Of a stretch of 64,000 nucleotides of DNA, positions 59,503-64,000 are shown in pieces. Numbering within the stretch: position 1 is the first letter of the stretch; each line of letters starts with the position of its first letter. A program made the translations under genes and the position numbers. Origin of the DNA: an uncultured bacterium (GTDB lineage Bacteria; Armatimonadota; UBA5829); contig CALJES010000006.1 in NCBI GenBank assembly GCA_938074205.1, positions 62,001 through 126,000 on the forward strand. The letters run 5' to 3'. The notes beneath the pieces were generated by a model, which did not search any database, had not been told where the DNA came from, and worked only from the letters and a program-made list of their open reading frames with translations.

Positions 59503-60219
59503 TTACGGCAGATAACCTAGCTCCTTCATCTCATCATGGAGAAAATCAAAATCGTGGACACCATCGTCACTTCGCCAGCGACCCACGGCTTCCGGGTTGA
59601 CTGGAATCCGCGCGAGACGTATTCCAAGAAAATCTTCAAGCCGAGCCAAAGTTTCTTCTTGTTTAAGTACAAAGTCCTCGAATCTTACAAGTATGCAGTG
59701 CTTGGGAGGCGGTGTACTTTTGACAATTTCCCTTTGGTATTTCCAGCTTATTGCGCGACGCACTCGTTCGTCTTCCGATCGATCACACGGTACGCCAAAA
59801 TCAGCCAAATCATCAGTCAAGTGTCGGCCGAGTATGGAATCGCGAGGATCGCGGACCCAGTGTATATAATAAGCATCCGGAAACATCCTTACAATCCAGG
59901 GGTATACCAGCGTGGTTTCAGGAAGTTTCCATCCCTTGATTGGCGCATCACTAGCGAGTACTTTGGCAAGATACGATTCAACCAAACGCTTGAATTCGGG
60001 ATCTATAGGAACCGAATGCAGCCGGGAGAAATCCCAAGTGAGATTGCCCTTGTATTCTACATATTTTCCCAGCACGCGGCACGCCTCGTACATGTCTTCA
60101 GCTGGGACCAAGTCGTAAGAAGTGTTCAGAGGCTCTCCCATATAAACACCGCTTTCAAGTAGGGTTTGAGAGATTGCCCGCGTGCCACCGTGTCCCCTAC
60201 CAATAATCGACACCAACAT
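59503..60219 (-). CDS. PAPS-dependent sulfotransferase family protein
   Basis: A 238-residue protein. The N-terminal VSIIGRGHGGTRAISQTLLESG fits the 5'-phosphosulfate-binding loop of sulfotransferases, and HWVRDPRDSILGRH fits the 3'-phosphate-binding segment (Arg-Asp-Pro-Arg-Asp). It should transfer sulfate from PAPS to an acceptor that is unknown; no signal peptide is seen. ATG at 60219 lies only about three bases after the predicted transcription start. It is convergent with cysNC and divergent from purM. Acceptor could be a glycan; RmlD and CsaB elsewhere in the window show that surface glycans are made. Confidence 0.8.
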   Translation of the reverse strand: MLVSIIGRGHGGTRAISQTLLESGVYMGEPLNTSYDLVPAEDMYEACRVLGKYVEYKGNLTWDFSRLHSVPIDPEFKRLVESYLAKVLASDAPIKGWKLPETTLVYPWIVRMFPDAYYIHWVRDPRDSILGRHLTDDLADFGVPCDRSEDERVRRAISWKYQREIVKSTPPPKHCILVRFEDFVLKQEETLARLEDFLGIRLARIPVNPEAVGRWRSDDGVHDFDFLHDEMKELGYLP

Positions 60220-60228
60220 AGTAGAAGC

Positions 60229-60258
60229 ATTATATCGATGCAATCATTACTTATTCAA
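60229..60258 (-). promoter_or_regulatory. Promoter of the sulfotransferase gene
   Basis: Minus strand TTGAAT (60253-60258), an 18-base spacer and perfect TATAAT (60229-60234). Transcription should begin near 60222, so the mRNA would carry almost no 5' leader before ATG 60219 and no ribosome-binding site. Confidence 0.7.
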
Positions 60259-60273
60259 GAAGGCTCAGCTTAC

Positions 60274-60302
60274 TTGACATACGATTTACTCTGCGGTTTA
60301 AT
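60274..60302 (+). promoter_or_regulatory. Promoter of purM-purN
   Basis: Perfect TTGACA (60274-60279), 17-base spacer and TTTAAT (60297-60302). It lies 25 bases before the purM GTG, whose ribosome-binding site AAGGAGG is centred near 60317. This gives purMN a promoter separate from the purD-purF run. Confidence 0.8.
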
Positions 60303-60327
60303 AGCGTCGTTCCAAGGAGGCAATGTT

Positions 60328-61365
60328 GTGGCAAAAGATGGTTCCACCTACAAAGACGCGGGCGTAGATATTGCAGCCGGCGAGGAAGCCGTTTCCCGTC
60401 TAAGGGAGTTTGTTCAATCCACGTATACCCCCGATGTGCTCACGGATGTGGGTGCGTTCGGAGGCATGTATAAGCTTAACATAGACGGCGTAGCAGAGCC
60501 TGTCCTTGTCTCGTCTATCGATGGTGTGGGAACCAAGGTAAAGATAGCTGCCCTGGCAAACCGTTTTGACACTATCGGTGTCGATCTCGTTAATCACTGC
60601 ATCAACGACATCCTTGTTCAGGGCGCAAGACCACTTTTCTTCCTGGATTACTATGCTACGAGTAAGTTGGTACCCCAGCAAGCTGCTGAAGTTGTGAAAG
60701 GAGCGGCAGAAGCATGCCGGGAAGCCGGCTGCGCACTGTTGGGTGGCGAAATCGCAGAAATGCCGGGCGTCTATTTGGATGGCGAGTTCGACCTCGCAGG
60801 CTGCATAGTTGGGATAGTTGATCGGCACAAAATCATCGACGGATCTAAAGTACAATGCGGAGATGTGGTAATAGGTCTAGCATCTTCCGGATTGCACACG
60901 AACGGTTACTCTCTGGTGCGAAAAGTTCTGTTCGAAGATCATGACTACAAGATCGATCAGTATGTTCCTGAACTTGGAACTGTCCTGGGCGAAGTGCTTC
61001 TTACGCCACATAAGTCCTACCTAAAACCTGTGAACGCTGTGCTGGAAAGGTTCGACGTTCATGGAATGGCGCACCTAACGGGCGGCGGTTTCTACGGAAA
61101 CATACCACGTGTTCTACCATCGGACTGTCAGGTAACCGTAGAGAGAAGACACTGGACAGTGCCGCCAATATTTCAGTTCATACAAGAAAAGGGCAATATA
61201 GATCCGGTAGAAATGCACCGGACATTCAATATGGGGATCGGAATGGTCTTGATCGTCCCCAAAGAGTACGCTTTGGAGATCGCGGAGCTATTACAATCTC
61301 ATGGCGAAGTTGCATGGATAATAGGCGAGGTTCACAAAGGCGCACGCGAGGTTACCGTCATATGA
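60328..61365 (+). CDS. purM: Phosphoribosylformylglycinamidine cyclo-ligase
   Basis: A 345-residue AIR synthetase. KDAGVDIAAGEEAV, VSSIDGVGTKVKIA, GGEIAEMPGVY and HLTGGGFYGNIPRVLP are diagnostic. GTG at 60328 with AAGGAGG seven bases upstream is the only start that fits the promoter and the family N-terminus; the longer open frame reaches back into the sulfotransferase gene. It overlaps purN by four bases. Confidence 0.96.
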   Translation: MAKDGSTYKDAGVDIAAGEEAVSRLREFVQSTYTPDVLTDVGAFGGMYKLNIDGVAEPVLVSSIDGVGTKVKIAALANRFDTIGVDLVNHCINDILVQGARPLFFLDYYATSKLVPQQAAEVVKGAAEACREAGCALLGGEIAEMPGVYLDGEFDLAGCIVGIVDRHKIIDGSKVQCGDVVIGLASSGLHTNGYSLVRKVLFEDHDYKIDQYVPELGTVLGEVLLTPHKSYLKPVNAVLERFDVHGMAHLTGGGFYGNIPRVLPSDCQVTVERRHWTVPPIFQFIQEKGNIDPVEMHRTFNMGIGMVLIVPKEYALEIAELLQSHGEVAWIIGEVHKGAREVTVI

Positions 61366-62012
61366 AACCCAAGCCGATACGAATAGCTGTGCTAGTTTCG
61401 GGAAAGGGTAGAGGAAGCAATATGCAGGCAATCATCGACGCGTGCCGCGCCGGCAAGATAAATGGAGAAGTCGTGCTGGTGATAGGTGTTCGCGACGATG
61501 CACCGGCTATGGAACGCGCCCGCGCTGCAGGCGTAAAAGCGCTCGCCATCTCACCGAAAAGCTTCGAATCAGACGAAGCGTACAACGAAGCGCTTCTCGG
61601 CGCCCTCCAAGAACACAACGTAGATCTAGTTTGCCTAGCGGGATATATGCGTCCGTTGGGACGAGACGTGGTAAATGCATATCTAGGGCGCATCATGAAC
61701 GTTCATCCAGCCCTGATACCTGCCTTTTGCGGCAAGGGGATGTACGGTCACCATGTACACGAGGCCGTGATCAATAGGGGTGTGAAGTACACTGGGGTTA
61801 CTGTGCACTTTGTGGATGAGGAGTATGATCACGGCCCGATAATTGCCCAAACAGTAGTTCCCGTTGAGGATGACGATACCCCTGAAACTCTTGCAGCTCG
61901 CGTATTGCAACACGAACACGAAACCTACATCAAGGCGATCGCACTATTTGCACAGGGGCGACTTCGAATCGAAGGTCAGAGAGTACGCATCCTACCGGAG
62001 GGCCATTCCTAG
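61362..62012 (+). CDS. purN: Phosphoribosylglycinamide formyltransferase
   Basis: A 216-residue folate-dependent GAR transformylase. IAVLVSGKGRGSNMQAIID, DLVCLAGYMRPLG and MNVHPALIPAF are typical; the catalytic Asn-His pair is in IMNVHPALIP and the active-site Asp in DHGPIIAQ. The segment CGKGMYGHHVHEAV replaces the common FPGxHAHxxA but keeps the spacing. ATG at 61362 overlaps the purM stop. Confidence 0.95.
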   Translation: MKPKPIRIAVLVSGKGRGSNMQAIIDACRAGKINGEVVLVIGVRDDAPAMERARAAGVKALAISPKSFESDEAYNEALLGALQEHNVDLVCLAGYMRPLGRDVVNAYLGRIMNVHPALIPAFCGKGMYGHHVHEAVINRGVKYTGVTVHFVDEEYDHGPIIAQTVVPVEDDDTPETLAARVLQHEHETYIKAIALFAQGRLRIEGQRVRILPEGHS

Positions 62013-62026
62013 TACTCATACGATAC

Positions 62027-62126
62027 TGCCCTACATTGTGGTAGATATGTAGCCGAGGGCACTGTCAGTAGTTAGAGCACAACAGAAATCAGCCTAGGCC
62101 GCGGTTCATGTAAGCCATAGTGCCCT
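62027..62126. repeat. Three-part inverted repeat in the purN-tonB intergenic region
   Basis: TGCCCT (62027-62032), AGGGCACT (62056-62063) and AGTGCCCT (62119-62126). The middle element can pair with either flank (6 bp or 8 bp), so two alternative hairpins are possible. The outer one is followed by AGTGTTTCTTTC on the plus strand. It lies between convergent genes and may be a terminator for purN; this is weak. Confidence 0.35.
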
Positions 62127-62156
62127 AGTGTTTCTTTCTGAGCACAAGCGGAGGCA

Positions 62157-63134
62157 CTAAGTGTTTATGGTATAAGCTCTTATTCTCTTGACGCTGCGCG
62201 GTATACCGTTCTGAACGGCAGGCTTGTATTTCATGCGCGACGCTGCACGAACAATGGCGTTGTCCAAAACCCTGTATCCGGAAGACTTTGCAACAGTAAT
62301 GTCGACCACATCACCATCTTCAGTAACGGTGTACTGAATCTCCACGCGAAGTGTAAGGCCCTCAGGTATTGAGCTGGGCACATTGACAGGGTAGTCCTGT
62401 AAAAGCTGCGGTTCCGCACGGTCTGCCAGACGCGATGTGTGAGGTGGCTGGCATAGGTCACACGTGCGACCAGGCTTGCGCTCCTCTGCAAAAGTTCGCA
62501 CTTCAGTTGCTCTGCAATTTGGACCGGGCAGTAGCCCGGAGTGCGAGCAGACCCTGACATCTACGAACTCCGGCCTTGGCGGGTTAGGCGTAGGGCTAGG
62601 CGACGAATTACCCGTTTGGGGTGGACCTTCTCTGCGAGGCGGCTCAGGAGTTCCCACACCAGGACTATGGCCTGAGCCCTGCCCAATCCCCTCTTTTGGA
62701 TCGGGCACCCAGCCAACTGGAGTTTTTCCACCACTCCAGTTTCCAGGTATATCTCCTGAAGCACTGGTCGAACCTATATTCAATTTTCCTCCAGCAGTTT
62801 CGACCGGTTCAGAAACTCGTTGAGAAGTTCGAGAACCAATATTTCCACTTGTAGGGGTTACTGCCCTTTGCCGAGATAAGTGTTCTGCGTGCGCTGACAC
62901 AGCACTGCTGCGGACTGATGTCGGGTTTGGAAGCGACACTCTCGGTGCGTCTGTGAGTTTCGGAGCAGCTTTCGCTGGTAAATCCACCAGATCTACTCTT
63001 ATAAACCGCGGACGTTGAGGAGTATGACGAGGAGTAGAGAGCGCTCTTACTGAGACGTGCCCAATGAAGGCGATCACGAGCAAATGAATCGCCGCAGAGA
63101 TCCCGAGTGCCCTATTTAGAGCTTTGTCTCCCAT
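62157..63134 (-). CDS. tonB: TonB-like energy transducer with four-cysteine insert
   Basis: A 325-residue protein with one N-terminal membrane helix (about residues 9-27), a Pro/Ser/Gly-rich periplasmic linker (about 60-190) and a C-terminal TonB domain (LRVEIQYTVTEDGDVVDITVAKSSGYRVLDNAIVRAA... with MKYKPA). Between linker and TonB domain, residues 190-228 hold C196, C207, C225 and C228 in VCSHSGLLPGPNC...GRTCDLC, a pattern like the cysteine tail of class A penicillin-binding proteins. TonB couples the ExbB/ExbD proton-driven motor to outer-membrane receptors. Gene order exbB-exbD-tonB supports the call. Confidence 0.85.
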   Translation of the reverse strand: MGDKALNRALGISAAIHLLVIAFIGHVSVRALSTPRHTPQRPRFIRVDLVDLPAKAAPKLTDAPRVSLPNPTSVRSSAVSAHAEHLSRQRAVTPTSGNIGSRTSQRVSEPVETAGGKLNIGSTSASGDIPGNWSGGKTPVGWVPDPKEGIGQGSGHSPGVGTPEPPRREGPPQTGNSSPSPTPNPPRPEFVDVRVCSHSGLLPGPNCRATEVRTFAEERKPGRTCDLCQPPHTSRLADRAEPQLLQDYPVNVPSSIPEGLTLRVEIQYTVTEDGDVVDITVAKSSGYRVLDNAIVRAASRMKYKPAVQNGIPRSVKRIRAYTINT

Positions 63135-63181
63135 CGCGCTTCAAATCACTACGGATTTGTGTTTGCGGCCTTGCGCCCGGC

Positions 63182-63604
63182 TCACATTGATGAGTTGGCA
63201 TTGGACCTCTGCTCTGTAGCAATAGTCAAGTAACGAGCCCCGGCTCGCTTAGCCTCGTCAGCCAGCTGGATGCCCTTATCCCACGACTGTAGCTTGTCGC
63301 AATTAATCACGACAACCGCTTTGGGATTGTCTTCAAGTCGGCTTTTCAGAATAGCGTACAAGCGATCAAAACGAACAGGTTGTTTGTCAACATAGTACTG
63401 CCCCGACTTTGTCAGCGTGAGAACTATTTTCACTAGAGGCCGTTGAGTCGACGTTGACGACCGAGGCAAGTTTACGGGCATCCCTTTAGCCGTTGTCATC
63501 GCCAACGACGCCATCATAAAGAACACCAGCAAGAAGAATATCGTGTCAATCATGGGCACGATTTCGATGCGAGCTTTTCTAGGCTGATAAGCGCTTATCC
63601 TCAT
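63182..63604 (-). CDS. exbD: ExbD/TolR-family biopolymer transport protein
   Basis: A 140-residue protein with a short cytoplasmic N-terminus, one membrane helix and a periplasmic domain. IEIVPMIDTIFFLLVFFMM contains the conserved membrane Asp that carries protons. The periplasmic part (VVVINCDKLQSWDKGIQLADEAKRAG) is typical. It starts 26 bases inside the end of exbB and ends 47 bases before tonB. Confidence 0.92.
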   Translation of the reverse strand: MRISAYQPRKARIEIVPMIDTIFFLLVFFMMASLAMTTAKGMPVNLPRSSTSTQRPLVKIVLTLTKSGQYYVDKQPVRFDRLYAILKSRLEDNPKAVVVINCDKLQSWDKGIQLADEAKRAGARYLTIATEQRSNANSSM

Positions 63605-64000
63605 GGCTTACCCTCTCACGAACATCGGCCAGCACGTTTACCATTGCGGTTCCGCGAGCCTCGATTTCAGCAACTATATGCTTTATACGCTCCTGAAGGT
63701 AGTTATATCCGACAAGGGTGAAGATCGCGATCGCGAGACCGGTAGCCGTAGCAATCAAAGCTTCTGCGACGCCGCCGGTTATTGCGGTAGGTGTACTTAT
63801 GCCTTCTTTTCTCGCTATCACGTGGAACGCTGAGATCATACCCGTTACAGTTCCAAACAAACCTAATAGAGGTGCAATAGTTATGATCGTGTCCAGCGCA
63901 CCAAGCCACTTGGTAAGCTGTCTTACCTCTATCGTGCCCTGCTCTTCCATTGCCCTCTCGGCTCCTCTTTCGCCGAGGTGCTTTGTTTGGATGCCAGCGA
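63579..64000 (-). CDS. exbB: ExbB/TolQ-family proton channel protein, 5'-truncated by window edge
   Basis: The frame is open through the last base of the window, so only the C-terminal part (about 140 residues) is seen. The MotA/TolQ/ExbB signature is clear: ITIAPLLGLFGTVTGMISAF, then EALIATATGLAIAIFTLVGYNYL. It forms the inner-membrane motor with ExbD. An internal ATG at 63950 is not the start because similarity continues upstream (KHLGERGAERAMEEQ). Confidence 0.92.
   Translation of the reverse strand, partial: AGIQTKHLGERGAERAMEEQGTIEVRQLTKWLGALDTIITIAPLLGLFGTVTGMISAFHVIARKEGISTPTAITGGVAEALIATATGLAIAIFTLVGYNYLQERIKHIVAEIEARGTAMVNVLADVRERVSHEDKRLSA

Overview
The window is about 64 kb of bacterial chromosome, densely coding, with no tRNA, rRNA, insertion sequence, phage gene or CRISPR array that I can see. 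Base composition looks close to 50% GC. The gene content points to a diderm bacterium: LptA- and LptC-like lipopolysaccharide export proteins, TonB/ExbB/ExbD, and an MCE-type lipid transporter. It also has traits common in the Terrabacteria: a PyrR-controlled pyrimidine operon with a transcription attenuator, a small PurL working with PurS and PurQ, a four-domain S1 protein, and the cell-wall pyruvyl transferase CsaB. A lineage such as Armatimonadota would fit, but this is inference from gene content and was not tested by any search.

Layout. 1-5.6 kb (+): end of rmlD, ileS, a DksA-type zinc-finger gene, then lspA, a DUF1648 membrane protein and lgt (lipoprotein maturation). 5.6-7.9 kb (-): a lipoprotein gene followed by lptC-like and lptA-like genes. 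8.0-17.2 kb (-): pyrR-pyrB-pyrC-pyrE-carA-carB-csaB behind a strong promoter and a legible PyrR attenuator. 17.6-20.2 kb (+): rpsA, coaE. 20.3-39.8 kb (+): a 19.5-kb block of five exported proteins: a CsgG/TolB-N-like protein, a subtilisin-like protease, a 662-residue secreted protein, a 4,097-residue giant repeat protein, and a second CsgG/TolB-N-like protein. 39.9-43.5 kb (-): a six-hairpin glycosidase-like protein, an HpcH/HpaI aldolase and a ferritin. 43.6-59.4 kb (+): mlaE-mlaF-mlaD, rplI, dnaB, purD-purE-purB-purS-purQ-purL-purF, cysD, cysNC. 59.5-60.2 kb (-): a PAPS sulfotransferase. 60.3-62.0 kb (+): purM, purN. 62.2-64 kb (-): a TonB-like protein, exbD, exbB (cut by the window end).

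How the genes work together. Most of the window is nucleotide synthesis (pyrimidine to OMP precursors; much of the purine route to AICAR level) interleaved with envelope functions. The sulfate-activating genes cysD/cysNC and a sulfotransferase lie inside the purine cluster and make a self-contained PAPS-synthesis-and-use module, probably for sulfating a surface or secreted molecule.

The most novel region is 20.3-39.8 kb. Three consecutive exported proteins (protease, 662-aa protein, giant protein) end in the same two-part C-terminal module (an 'LPxGxGFW'-like part, then a 'GWNxIGNP ... PWxGYW' part), and the trio is bracketed by two proteins with a CsgG/TolB-N-like domain. The giant protein consists of at least two repeat families, one of which I do not recognise. 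I propose a surface or secretion system with a shared C-terminal sorting or anchoring tail. That is inference from shared sequence and gene neighbourhood only.
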